A program made the translations under genes and the position numbers. Shown in pieces: positions 22,601 to 30,690 of a stretch of 64,000 bases of DNA (positions within the stretch are counted from its first letter, which is position 1; the number at the start of each line of letters is the position of its first letter). The stretch spans positions 3,906,001 through 3,970,000 of the forward strand of contig JAQSEB010000023.1 in NCBI GenBank assembly GCA_030063045.1, given 5' to 3'. The notes under the pieces are model-generated. The model ran no database searches. It had not been told where the DNA came from and saw only the letters and a list, made by a program, of their open reading frames with translations. The DNA is from Pratylenchus scribneri. Lineage: Eukaryota; Nematoda; Chromadorea; Rhabditida; Pratylenchidae.

Positions 22601-23135
22601 CTACAGTAGGCAGTGGATAATGATCCGGGATGGTGACTGAATTAAGCATCCTGAAATCAATACATGGTCTTTGCGAACCGTCTTTTTTCTTCACCATGAC
22701 CCAACATGAAACCCATGGGGTCATCGATGGCTCCATTATTCCGTGCCGGCACATCGCTTCATTCTGCTGGCGTAGATCTTCCTTTAGGGAAAAAGGGATC
22801 TTCAGATACTTGGATTTCACTGGAATATCCGTTGTCGTTCGGATTGAGACGGGTGGCACCTTCGCCTCTCCGAGATCATACTTATATTTGCTGAATATGT
22901 CTGGATATTCGACTTCAATCAGATGGCGTAATTTCTGCCTTTCCTGATCGGATAATTCAGGGCACGTCAAATCAACTTTGTAATTTGGATCTGCCTCTGC
23001 TTCACATAAGGTGTAAATCCGCTTTATGTGGTTTTTCTTGGGCTTCTTGGATTCGCTAGAGGATGCCTCCGTTTCCGGGGGTTGTTTCCCCTCTAATGAA
23101 AACCCGCACAGTAACCAACATTCGGCACTGCGTCT
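19644..23135 (-). CDS. pol: Retrotransposon Pol (reverse transcriptase, RNase H, integrase)
   Basis: The frame is open from 23135 and overlaps the end of gag; the first in-frame stop upstream is at 23136-23138. No ATG is evident at its head, so entry by -1 frameshifting from gag is likely. It carries the RT domain with LDLSSGYMQI and YVDD (near 22370), RNase H (FVDASTIGMGAALMQ; HTDHQPATYF), the integrase HHCC zinc finger (GHMSLKK...CHRCQEA), and the catalytic triad GVDLCGP / ISDNATTF / GLVERSF with exactly 35 residues between the second Asp and the Glu. The tail is acidic then basic. No chromodomain is visible. Order RT-RH-IN defines Ty3/gypsy. Confidence 0.93.
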   Translation of the reverse strand, partial: RRSAECWLLCGFSLEGKQPPETEASSSESKKPKKNHIKRIYTLCEAEADPNYKVDLTCPELSDQERQKLRHLIEVEYPDIFSKYKYDLGEAKVPPVSIRTTTDIPVKSKYLKIPFSLKEDLRQQNEAMCRHGIMEPSMTPWVSCWVMVKKKDGSQRPCIDFRMLNSVTIPDHYPLPTVESVMERIANCAWYSSLDLSSGYMQIPLDEDASYKCGVISEDGIYQMRRMPFGLKNATSVFSRVMNQVMYGIEEATSYVDDGLVHTRSQSFDDHLEALRKVFERFRQFNLKLNPKKCVFASKTITFLGHDISQKGYSPSKVNVKAIEDFPIPKNPKEIQSFIGMASFFRKYIPNFSKLLGPLQRLTHQDEPWKWEAEQQNTFEEVKRILTSPPILVFPDYKKPFHIFVDASTIGMGAALMQKEDETQTDLHAKPIAYISRTLNSNEKNWPSVKLECAAIVWALRSFNLYIHGLKTIVHTDHQPATYFVDAEHPKKKLPPMLSRWLVELLQYGDNVSLKYVKGKENRIADALSRIEREGEFPELEDKAEFPLTYICQEGGRIIAETHAEVKKLNRWEKRRPKPWMEYPTELDNELEPTMKLNQREDPILSAVFNVIEKGTPYPEVDEDVENAILWYIENCEIRRGILMQISKTPDGHEIERIILPSKSRYEAFQAFHESPIGGGHMSLKKVIAKSWRYTWYGKARDMRLWHLSCHRCQEARPSNVKCPIRPYVYTHLLQRVGVDLCGPMPETNDGNKYIMNFIDGFSKYVISVPVPDTKASTFVKAFISEVVLKYGAPEELISDNATTFSAHMVQEITKMLKVKKIFCTPYHSEGNGLVERSFRTWRSIIAKLTQNQGADFDRLLPYVAFSYNTSVHEMTEETPFYLMMGRDPRFPFDVATYRDPWEDEAQPDVRDEKRKTWERMKTSHNLVREFSERALKRMAEQQHKKAKPREFHVGDLVMFKNVEKRAGEYGKFRPAWRGTFRVDEIAPDNLHCHIIPYGKNVPRHGNQIMRRLVHMNQIKLYIEHKPLTEWDAIIGEARERERRRKLQEAGSIINPRSQNRTQPVDFEEENQEIDENDPETDENPAQVQENLDEIIEESAQIQEDLEEIHQDEPRTRKGRGGKRQNQRKIVEEQPIQIEEANPVTTRSGRRVKFKKFNEFIPH
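23052..23105 (-). promoter_or_regulatory. Predicted -1 ribosomal frameshift signal between gag and pol
   Basis: In element orientation the gag codons GCG GGT TTT CAT TAG contain the heptamer G GGT TTT (23105-23099), a canonical X XXY YYZ site in the gag frame, two codons before the stop. Slipping by -1 enters the pol frame exactly. Downstream, TAGAGG pairs with CCTCTA (about 23095-23055), enclosing GGGG/CCCC, so a hairpin or pseudoknot can form about 4 nt after the heptamer. Confidence 0.7.
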
Positions 23136-26100
23136 TCATTGATGATTTCCTCAATCACCAGTCTTCCATCCGCTGTATTTCTGATGGGATTAGCTTTGCC
23201 AATTTTCGTCCCAGCATGAAGCTTGAGGTCTTTTCTTCCCGGATTGGAGACATAAATGAATCCATTTTCTCGAGGAATAACTCCTTTCATTACGTCAATA
23301 CCCATCTTCTGCATGGTGTGGGCAAGACCTTCCACGTGATAGCCTTCACATGGGATTTTGCTGTCAATCTCCGTCCAGACTTTAGTCAGGGAATTAGCCT
23401 TCAACACGGTCAGATTTTTGGCTTTAACCATGTAGGATTTGTACTTCTCTGCGCGAGGATCGCCAATTTTGATTTTGACTCCGTCCATCACCATTACATC
23501 TTCAGCTGCATCCAACCAGAATGGTGGAAAACATTTCATCATGCCATAACTAAGTAAGGCTAGGAATGAAGATTTTCTGAATGCATCTTCGTGCTTGGCC
23601 ACGAAGGCTTGTAGTCGGCGCTTTGACTTGCCAATAGTCAGATCAACTTCCGTCGTACCAATGAATTCGATACGGCCTCCTACTCCTTCAGCTCCTTCCT
23701 TTGTCTTTGTGGGATAAAGGGGTAGATTCAGCTCTTCAACCAGTTCATCTGACACGACAAACCGATTGGATCCAGTGTCCATCAAGATATCGCATTTCTT
23801 ATCTTGGATTGTGGCTTCGATGACAAGCATGTCTTCGGTAATCATCGATTTCTTCGGCTTGATCTTTTCACGTATTTTGATGACATTTAATGTCTTCATT
23901 TGACCAGTGCTATTCGTCTGAGTATTAGTCTCAGGATATGAGATCGCTTGGGGTGCTGGTGGGCACGACATCGCTAACACAGAGGGTCCTTGTGAGCGGT
24001 TCTCAAACTGAGGTGAATACATCGTTTGAGACATCGATCCGACTGATCGGCTGTCAAACGGTTGGTACATCGGGACTGGAATATATTGAGGCATCGATGA
24101 CTGACGTGCCTGCTCTCTCAAATCCCGGGCAAAACTAAACGCCGTATTGCCAAGACCTGCAACGATCTTCTCCATACCTCGCTCCATGACCTTCTCAAGG
24201 TCTGAAGTAGTGATTGATGCTTCAGCCTTTTTCACTTGTCCTTGATTAGGCCGGAAATTCTTGCCATTATTCTGACGATTCCTGTCACGATAAGCCAGCT
24301 CTTCTCGAACCTTGGCTTCCTGGCACTCCTTATTTACTTCAGCTCGCCTTAAATGACAGTCGGTGGCCTTGTGACCTTGCCGCCCGCATAATTGGCACTG
24401 GATTTGATCATGAGGACATTTGATGGCCGTATGTCCTCGTTCATTGCATTGACTGCAGATAATGACCTTGCATTCATCTTTGTAATGCCCGCTTCCTCCA
24501 CATCTATGACATCTTCGTCGATGGATGGGGGTTCCTTCACTCCGTCCTTGGGGTGGATCAAAATCAGCATCATTCCTTCCAGGGTTTCGACTTCCTAGAG
24601 GTACATAATTTGCATTCCGAGGCTGATAAGGCCTGGGAGGTACATAATTCACTTTGGCTTTTTCTTCAGCTGTGTATTGCGCAGCCGGTTTACTTATTTC
24701 TTGATGAGCTTTCTCAATCGCTGCCTTCGTATTATATACGGCTTGATACTTCTCACCTCGTTCAAGCTCTCGAGCCTTGATTTGAAGGAGGATTTGCTCA
24801 TGGAAGGCTGCTGCATCCACCATTTCCTTGAATGTGGTCTTCTTAGCCTTCAATACTTCCCGAAGCAATTCCGTGTCATGAATTCTTCCGGGGAATTCTT
24901 CTTTCAGATAATCTGAGATTTTATTTGGGTCTGTGAAAGCCCTGCATGCCTGGACTTGGAATCTCGAGGCGAAATCTCGAATCGGCTCTTCCTCTTTTTG
25001 CTTCATCATCTTCAATTTCATTTTGTAGACCTCCCTTTGAGCGTCTGAGTTAAAGATGGCTTCCAGGCCTTTCATGGCGTCTGTATACGTCTTCCGTTCG
25101 GCACTCGGGATATTCAGATACATTGTGAGGGCATTCCCTCGCAGCTTGAACTCAAGGATTTCCAGCTTCTTTTTCTCGCTGTACTTTACCAAGGTAACTA
25201 CTTGCTCAAAGCGACTCTTCCAGGCTACGAAATCTCCTTCGCCTTCGTATTCTGGGATGTCTCGGATATTTAAGCCTAAACTCATATCCGGTTTCTCATC
25301 ATCACCATTCGCCATGTGGATTTTGCCTGAGAAATGATTAGCTTCTTCCTCGCTTTCATCTTCCGATGAGCTCTGCTGAGTAATTGTCTCGTCTTCGTCA
25401 TCGGCCTCATCACCAATGGTCTTCTCTTCATCCGATTTGGGATTCCCTTCTTCCTCTACAATGGGGTTTTCTTCCTCATCATTAGCCTCTCCTTCAATGT
25501 CCTTGGATGGACTAGATTGAGAGGAAACATCTATTCTCTTTCCGTCATCCGCTTCATTCTGAATTCCATCATCGTTAGCATTTGAAGCTTCCTTTCGGAA
25601 CCGAAGGTCATTCCCAAAGTGGAAACGTCCACGCTTGAGAGCTTCATCCTCTGCGATCCTGGCCAGACGCAGGCTTTCGGCAAATTGAGCCCTTATAGTC
25701 TCAGTATCTTGTCGAGCTTGTATCCATTTAAGGAGAATATTCATCTGTCTTTGTAAAGGCAGGACCATTTGATAAATGCTATTGATGGCATCGCACATGA
25801 GATCATCCCTAGTCGGCTGAGCGGTGCGCCTCAAACTTGGCTTTGGAATTTTCTCGATTATATTCATCTCTTCAAGAGGAGTGACTTCTTGAGGACCTAA
25901 AGCCTCGATCTCTTTATACGCAGGCATCATGATGGTCATTTGCTTGATGAATCCTTCCATCGCTTTCTCAACTCGCGTGGGATCATAATGCTCTTCTTCT
26001 TCTTCATCTTCAGAAGGATTCTCATGACTTGGACCAGCTCCAAACATCATGCACATTCGGCCATCATCATCATCTGAGTCCGAGATATCATCCATAGCTT

Positions 26101-28714
26101 CTTTTCTGAGCCGTTCTTCTTCTTCCTCCCTCTGCCGAGCTTTCTCTCGAATGCGTCGCATTTCTTCACCATTCGGCCAGGGATACATCCAGGAATCAAT
26201 GGTATATAGATCATTGCCATGTTTCCTGAGTCTTCCTCGATATGCTAATTCCAGCAAATCGGCTCGCTTTTCAGCTTCCGTCCTACAATTCCATAGGGCA
26301 AAATTCCATGCTGATGCCGCTCGGGTATAGCGATTTCCTTGTACATCATCATCCACCGGATGTGGGAATAAATAGCACTCAAATGGAAGCTTTCCTTTGA
26401 CCAGTCTTCCATAAATGGGATGAAAGTCAACCTCCACTTGGATTCCTCCGAATTCGGGTTCACCTTGAATATTCTCAATTGCTTCGAAGCTCGGAATCAA
26501 GCATCGGATTCGATATCTGCATTCAAGCAATTCATCCAAAAATTCGAGTGGTTCTTCAGTCCACCATTTCGGGATAATTTCACCTTCAGCATTTTCCATT
26601 AGGACTGCTGGTTCAGTCATAGCACGTAGTAACACGCACTGCTTGGTCATCTTGACTGCACGCTTATTATGATCCTGTACAGCCGCTATCAGCCACTCTC
26701 GGTCTTCTTCTTTCCCAGGAATATACATTGGAAAGGCTAAAATTCGATCCAAATCATGAAGAGAGTTCAGAACTGCTCTTCGATCCAATGACCGATCCTC
26801 CTCACCCAACACCAATTGAGTGGCTAATCTTTGGATAACATCCGCTCGATATCCAGATTTGGATAATGCATTCATGAATATCTCATGAGCTTTGGGAATC
26901 ATGGGGTCATGTAATGACTCATCCGATGAAGGCCAATAGTACTGATCATGGGGTATCTCTATAAAGTCATAACCTCCCATGTAAACTTTGCATAAATCAA
27001 TCATCCCAGCATGCTGAGGGTCAACAATGCCTTCCGGAATGCATGCATTAGCTTCTTTTAACCACTCCTGCTTGTTAAGCTTCTCTTGAGATGACCTGAT
27101 CTCGATCGGCTTCATATTCATGCTTGAATTCGGTTCAAGCGATTTATTCATTTCCGGGATTTTGAATTCATTCAATTTATTTGAGATGTGGGCGAATACT
27201 TGGCCAGTAGAATTGGATGATTGGGAATCATTGCTGCCAACACTAGCCGAATTCACCATGGTATTGACCTTAGTCATCACCGCTTGAACTTCTTCCGATA
27301 ATTCATCAAATCGGGCTTGAATGGTCTCTTCAATCTCATCCATTCTTTTCTGATGATCTTCAAGCAACTCGGTGTGAATAGCTTGGTTTGCCTCAACTTC
27401 ATCCATCTTCTTCCGATGGTCTTCAAGCAATTCGGTCTGCTTGGCTTGATTGGCCTCAGCTTCGTACAGCTTCCCATGATGATCATTGAGAACTGTGGTC
27501 AAAACCTTCTCATTGTCTCGACAAATCTTGAACTTCTCCGAAAAGTCCGATTCCACTCGCTTGAATGCGAGCTTGATCTTCTGGATGGCCTCAATTGAAC
27601 CATCAGGCATCATCGCACCAGTAGACCGAGATCCAAACCATTCGGTGCTACCAGAAGCGGATTTGTTTTTTCGTTTGGCCACGCCGGAGGGGAGTGCTGG
27701 TGAGCATTCCATCTCCTTTGCGCCAAGGCCGAGTATTGCCTTCTCGTCCTTTTCATCTCCAGACCACCTGCCTACGTCTAGAGGATTTACATCGGTGCTA
27801 CCACTGGCAAGCGGTGCCAGACCGGGAATACATGACTGATCAGAGGATTGCTCCCCCTTTCGGCCGATGCATCCATCCGAATGATGGGATAAAGCTTGAG
27901 AACAAAATCGGGCTAGGATCCTGTCATTGAGTTCTTTAGGGAAACTTGCCGCAATCATCTCGGGATTGAGTGAAGGCTTACGCATTCGTCCCAAGGCTTC
28001 ATCTTCATCATCCGAACACGAAGTGAAAACGGATGGGTTGTCCATCCCAGAGGTAATTTCACGCAACACTAGTTTGGATACGGAGGTTCCTGATGCGATG
28101 CTTTCTGGGGTTTCATTTGAGGCATTTCCGTCCAGTGAATCTCGACTTGATTCGAATGGGTTTCCGTGGTTTTGAACCGTTTGGCTTTCGCTTAAAGTTC
28201 GGCGAGTTTTGATTGGATAATAGGTTCGTCCTAATCCCCACGATGCGTAAGGATTGGGTTTGAAGCCACGTCCAATTGGGGTCTGTTCATGGAATTTCTT
28301 CCGTCCTCCATCGGTTTGAACCAATGGGCTAATAAATGGAGAACCTGGGGTCCGAGTTGTTCCACTGAGCACTGAGTGCAATTCGGGTTTGGGTCGGCAA
28401 TTTGTTGTGGTGGCATTGCTGGGCCGTTTGTTGTCCAAAATTTTTTGATCATTCCTTGAGTTGTCGAACATTGCCGCATTCCTCGATTCATGGGCGGATT
28501 TGGTCTCGTTTTGAACGGACTGCATCCCTTGGGTCAACGCCTTCTTCATCCCAATTCCAACATGGGGTTGTAGGCCGCCACAAGAGGCAAATGCGCTACG
28601 TCGCCCGACTGATCCCAACAGATTTTGGCCAAAACCACCGGAGCCGCCACAAGAGGCAAATGCATTCCCGGCCAACCCGCCACTGATAGGCAAATGATTG
28701 TTTGTTTGGTTCAT
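23093..28714 (-). CDS. gag: Retrotransposon Gag-protease (1873 aa), starting inside the 5' LTR
   Basis: ATG 28712-28714 lies 679 nt into the 5' LTR, so the first ~354 residues are LTR-encoded. The reading then crosses the primer-binding site. Features in order: Gln/Asn/Ser-rich N-terminus; coiled coil with repeated EVEANQAxHTELLEDH text (about 410-480); acidic regions; a retrotransposon Gag core (DIPEYEGEGDFVAWKSRF..., about 1155-1310); three CX2CX4HX4C zinc knuckles (about 1400-1450); and an aspartic protease with ILMDTGSNRFVVS (about 1645). It ends at TAG 23093-23095. The length is much greater than usual for Gag. Confidence 0.92.
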   Translation of the reverse strand: MNQTNNHLPISGGLAGNAFASCGGSGGFGQNLLGSVGRRSAFASCGGLQPHVGIGMKKALTQGMQSVQNETKSAHESRNAAMFDNSRNDQKILDNKRPSNATTTNCRPKPELHSVLSGTTRTPGSPFISPLVQTDGGRKKFHEQTPIGRGFKPNPYASWGLGRTYYPIKTRRTLSESQTVQNHGNPFESSRDSLDGNASNETPESIASGTSVSKLVLREITSGMDNPSVFTSCSDDEDEALGRMRKPSLNPEMIAASFPKELNDRILARFCSQALSHHSDGCIGRKGEQSSDQSCIPGLAPLASGSTDVNPLDVGRWSGDEKDEKAILGLGAKEMECSPALPSGVAKRKNKSASGSTEWFGSRSTGAMMPDGSIEAIQKIKLAFKRVESDFSEKFKICRDNEKVLTTVLNDHHGKLYEAEANQAKQTELLEDHRKKMDEVEANQAIHTELLEDHQKRMDEIEETIQARFDELSEEVQAVMTKVNTMVNSASVGSNDSQSSNSTGQVFAHISNKLNEFKIPEMNKSLEPNSSMNMKPIEIRSSQEKLNKQEWLKEANACIPEGIVDPQHAGMIDLCKVYMGGYDFIEIPHDQYYWPSSDESLHDPMIPKAHEIFMNALSKSGYRADVIQRLATQLVLGEEDRSLDRRAVLNSLHDLDRILAFPMYIPGKEEDREWLIAAVQDHNKRAVKMTKQCVLLRAMTEPAVLMENAEGEIIPKWWTEEPLEFLDELLECRYRIRCLIPSFEAIENIQGEPEFGGIQVEVDFHPIYGRLVKGKLPFECYLFPHPVDDDVQGNRYTRAASAWNFALWNCRTEAEKRADLLELAYRGRLRKHGNDLYTIDSWMYPWPNGEEMRRIREKARQREEEEERLRKEAMDDISDSDDDDGRMCMMFGAGPSHENPSEDEEEEEHYDPTRVEKAMEGFIKQMTIMMPAYKEIEALGPQEVTPLEEMNIIEKIPKPSLRRTAQPTRDDLMCDAINSIYQMVLPLQRQMNILLKWIQARQDTETIRAQFAESLRLARIAEDEALKRGRFHFGNDLRFRKEASNANDDGIQNEADDGKRIDVSSQSSPSKDIEGEANDEEENPIVEEEGNPKSDEEKTIGDEADDEDETITQQSSSEDESEEEANHFSGKIHMANGDDEKPDMSLGLNIRDIPEYEGEGDFVAWKSRFEQVVTLVKYSEKKKLEILEFKLRGNALTMYLNIPSAERKTYTDAMKGLEAIFNSDAQREVYKMKLKMMKQKEEEPIRDFASRFQVQACRAFTDPNKISDYLKEEFPGRIHDTELLREVLKAKKTTFKEMVDAAAFHEQILLQIKARELERGEKYQAVYNTKAAIEKAHQEISKPAAQYTAEEKAKVNYVPPRPYQPRNANYVPLGSRNPGRNDADFDPPQGRSEGTPIHRRRCHRCGGSGHYKDECKVIICSQCNERGHTAIKCPHDQIQCQLCGRQGHKATDCHLRRAEVNKECQEAKVREELAYRDRNRQNNGKNFRPNQGQVKKAEASITTSDLEKVMERGMEKIVAGLGNTAFSFARDLREQARQSSMPQYIPVPMYQPFDSRSVGSMSQTMYSPQFENRSQGPSVLAMSCPPAPQAISYPETNTQTNSTGQMKTLNVIKIREKIKPKKSMITEDMLVIEATIQDKKCDILMDTGSNRFVVSDELVEELNLPLYPTKTKEGAEGVGGRIEFIGTTEVDLTIGKSKRRLQAFVAKHEDAFRKSSFLALLSYGMMKCFPPFWLDAAEDVMVMDGVKIKIGDPRAEKYKSYMVKAKNLTVLKANSLTKVWTEIDSKIPCEGYHVEGLAHTMQKMGIDVMKGVIPRENGFIYVSNPGRKDLKLHAGTKIGKANPIRNTADGRLVIEEIINEDAVPNVGYCAGFH
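27625..27653 (-). other. Primer-binding site, similar to initiator tRNA-Met 3' end
   Basis: Immediately 3' of the 5' LTR the element reads TGGTAGCACCGAATGGTTTG. Its complement ends TGCTACCA and includes AAACCAT in register with the 3' end of metazoan initiator tRNA-Met as I recall it (about 20 of 25 positions, eight contiguous at the CCA end). The site lies within the gag reading frame (codons Ser-Gly-Ser-Thr-Glu-Trp). Confidence 0.65.
28367..28385 (-). promoter_or_regulatory. Repeated 19-nt palindromic motif, centre TGA (also 11803-11821)
   Basis: GAGCAC-TGA-GTGCAATTCG within the LTR-encoded part of gag, reading ELHSVLSG in the protein. An identical copy lies in the 3' LTR. Confidence 0.65.
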
Positions 28715-28758
28715 TGCTGTTGTTTGCAGTTGTTGGTTTTGTTGATGTTGTTGTCGCT

Positions 28759-28777
28759 GAGCACGGTGTGCAATTCG
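28759..28777 (-). promoter_or_regulatory. Repeated 19-nt palindromic motif, centre GGT, upstream of gag (also 12195-12213)
   Basis: GAGCAC-GGT-GTGCAATTCG lies 44 nt upstream of the gag ATG, and in the same place in the 3' LTR. It lies between the TATA-like box and the start codon, so it probably falls in the 5' leader RNA. Confidence 0.7.
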
Positions 28778-29392
28778 TTTGGAGAGAATTTTTAGTCGCC
28801 AATAAACTTTGGAATGACTGCCACGTTCCTTGGGGAAGGAAGATGGACTGGACTACTATTGGGCTACTTATATAATTTCCCAGATAGTGGGTCCCGCCCA
28901 TTTTCCATTTCACATTTTCATGCGAAGTTTCTTTGAGGATTAGCACGCGTCCCGCATGCCTCTTCTCAGCTGTTTTTATGCGAGGGCAGTTTGACGGTGG
29001 GGGTCCCCCACCAGCCTCCTCCACTCTTTGCGTGATGCCTATAGGCTTCGATTTGTTGGTCGAGGGTAGCTTGACTGCGAGGATCACCCGCCAGCCTTCT
29101 CCGCTCTTTTCATGCTGCCAAATTGATGGCGGCGATTTTCCGTTCATTTCCCCGCTGACTCTTCTTCCCGTTATGTTTGTGCACAACGGAGCTCCAATCT
29201 CCCACCAATTCTCCAATTCCGCGGAATGGGAATTTGGCTTGGAAACGCCCAACCTTCCTATTTGATTATAAATAGGGATTTTGACGCATTCTTCGGTTTT
29301 GCCTTTTCGGCAGCCGAAAAGATAGGAACTCTTCCCCTTGTTCAGGCGGAAGGATGAATGGTTCATGAAGCAGAAAAATCTGCTCCGTTATA

Positions 29393-29396
29393 GGTG
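29393..29396. other. Target-site duplication GGTG (right copy)
   Basis: Four bases matching 11085-11088 directly after the end of the 5' LTR. Confidence 0.7.
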
Positions 29397-29705
29397 TATA
29401 AAAGTGTTATTTCATTTTAGATTCAAAAGTAAGTTACAATTGGTTAATCAATGAAAAATATATATCAATTTATGTTTCAAGACGAGCTCTATTAATTGAG
29501 TATATGGTTTAGGGGTCTATAATAAATTTCCAAAAAGTTTTATGCAATTTCAATATTCCCCATTCCAATTGAACCAACCAATATTCATATGGGCCAGCCC
29601 AGAGTACTCCAATTTGAAATTCGGTGACAAAAAAGGACTCCAAAAGTGGTGGCGAATGGATGGCCCGAATTGTCATTTGTTTGTCATAAGTTTCACCTTT
29701 AATTA

Positions 29706-30024
29706 TTAAAAATGAAGGGAAAATGCCACCCAAAACCAACCATTGATTTTCAATTTGTGACTTTGAACATCGTCCAAAATGTTGTCATTCTCGGACCATT
29801 CATTTTTTGACCAAAATGTTAGTGCCTAAAACAAAAGAATACGGTATTAAAATGCCCTATTTTACCTTTTTGCGAAGTTCCTTCACATAAAAGCATTGGA
29901 ATGGCTCTTCAGGGCGAAGTTGATGGAGGATAACAGCACTGCGACCAGCGGCACATTTCAATGGAAGAAATTTGACAAATTCGTAGATTAATTCGGGCGG
30001 AAGATAATGGCCAGATTGGGACAT
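29706..30024 (-). CDS. F-box-like protein (short)
   Basis: ATG 30022-30024. Exon 1 encodes LPPELIYEFVKFLPL, which fits the start of an F-box helix pair, then ends RKK at a GTAAAA donor (29865). Exon 2, after TTTTAG at 29826, continues in phase 0 and stops at TAA 29706-29708, giving about 92 residues. A further open frame at 29694-29509 (KGETYDKQMTIRAIHSPPL...) could be another exon of a longer gene. It lies directly upstream, on the same strand, of the inserted retrotransposon and the SPRY fragment beyond it. Confidence 0.4.
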
Positions 30025-30224
30025 TTTTTGGGGAAATTTGCTGAAAATCAAAAAAAAAAAAATGAAAAATTTGGGTAGAATGGGACACAAATGAAATGAT
30101 GGGTCTATTTTTGGATTCACTTTTATATTTTGGCCCAGCCCACTTTAATGGATCAAAAAACCATTTTGCATAATTAGGCAAAATGGAAAGAGGAGATTTT
30201 TGGGCAAAAGGTCAAATGATAGGA

Positions 30225-30242
30225 GGGGGGGGGGGGGGGGGG
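30225..30242. repeat. G18 homopolymer
   Basis: Uninterrupted run of 18 G. Runs of C occur at 62662-62680 (19), 63044-63059 (16) and 63565-63576 (12). All are noncoding. The rest of 30025-30690 shows nothing recognisable. Confidence 0.9.
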
Positions 30243-30690
30243 CACCGTCCATTCATTATTATTATCCCTTGAAGGGAGACAATTTTGAAAGTGAAAAAGC
30301 GCCAAAAATTTGGAATCAAAATTGAATGAAAGAAAAGAGGACAACGAATTTTCCACACCAAATCATCTTTACAAATGAATATTATGAGAGAAATATTTAA
30401 TGGATTGATAGAAAGTTTATGAATCAAAAAACAGCAAAATGGGCAATCATTTTATGGCCATAATTTTTTGGCCAATTAAATTTGATCAATAATAAAAATG
30501 ATCCTTGAAAAGAGATTAATTCAATTGTATAAATATTATTATTATTAGCCAATACGAATAAAAGAATGTCGAAAAAAAGTCAATATATTTCCAAGAGCAA
30601 ATGATTGAGGCCATTTTGATTACATTTTTAATTAAAAATCCATTAAATTGTTAAAAATTTTGAATATTTTTGTATTTTAATCCATCCAAA

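Larger units (their letters stand above)
11089..29392 (-). mobile_element. Complete giant Ty3/gypsy-type LTR retrotransposon (18.3 kb)
   Basis: On the minus strand the order is 5' LTR (29392-27653), primer-binding site, gag-protease ORF, pol ORF, about 1.4 kb noncoding, helicase ORF, polypurine tract and 3' LTR (12829-11089). RT-RNaseH-integrase order places it in Ty3/gypsy. All three large ORFs are open, the LTRs differ at only a handful of positions, and a 4-bp target duplication is present. It therefore looks recently inserted and possibly still competent. The third ORF and the LTR-embedded gag start are unusual for the group. Confidence 0.93.
27653..29392 (-). repeat. 5' LTR (1740 bp)
   Basis: Direct repeat of 11089-12829. 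In element orientation it starts TATAACGG (the 3' LTR has TGTAACGG) and ends CCGCTTCT. A TTATATAAG box lies at 28875-28867, about 155 nt upstream of the gag ATG. A second AT box is at 29277-29265. An 80-bp unit is duplicated in the presumed U3 (28981 and 29061). A 256-codon open frame (29366-28596) overlaps the gag start in another frame; it is broken in the 3' LTR. Confidence 0.92.
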
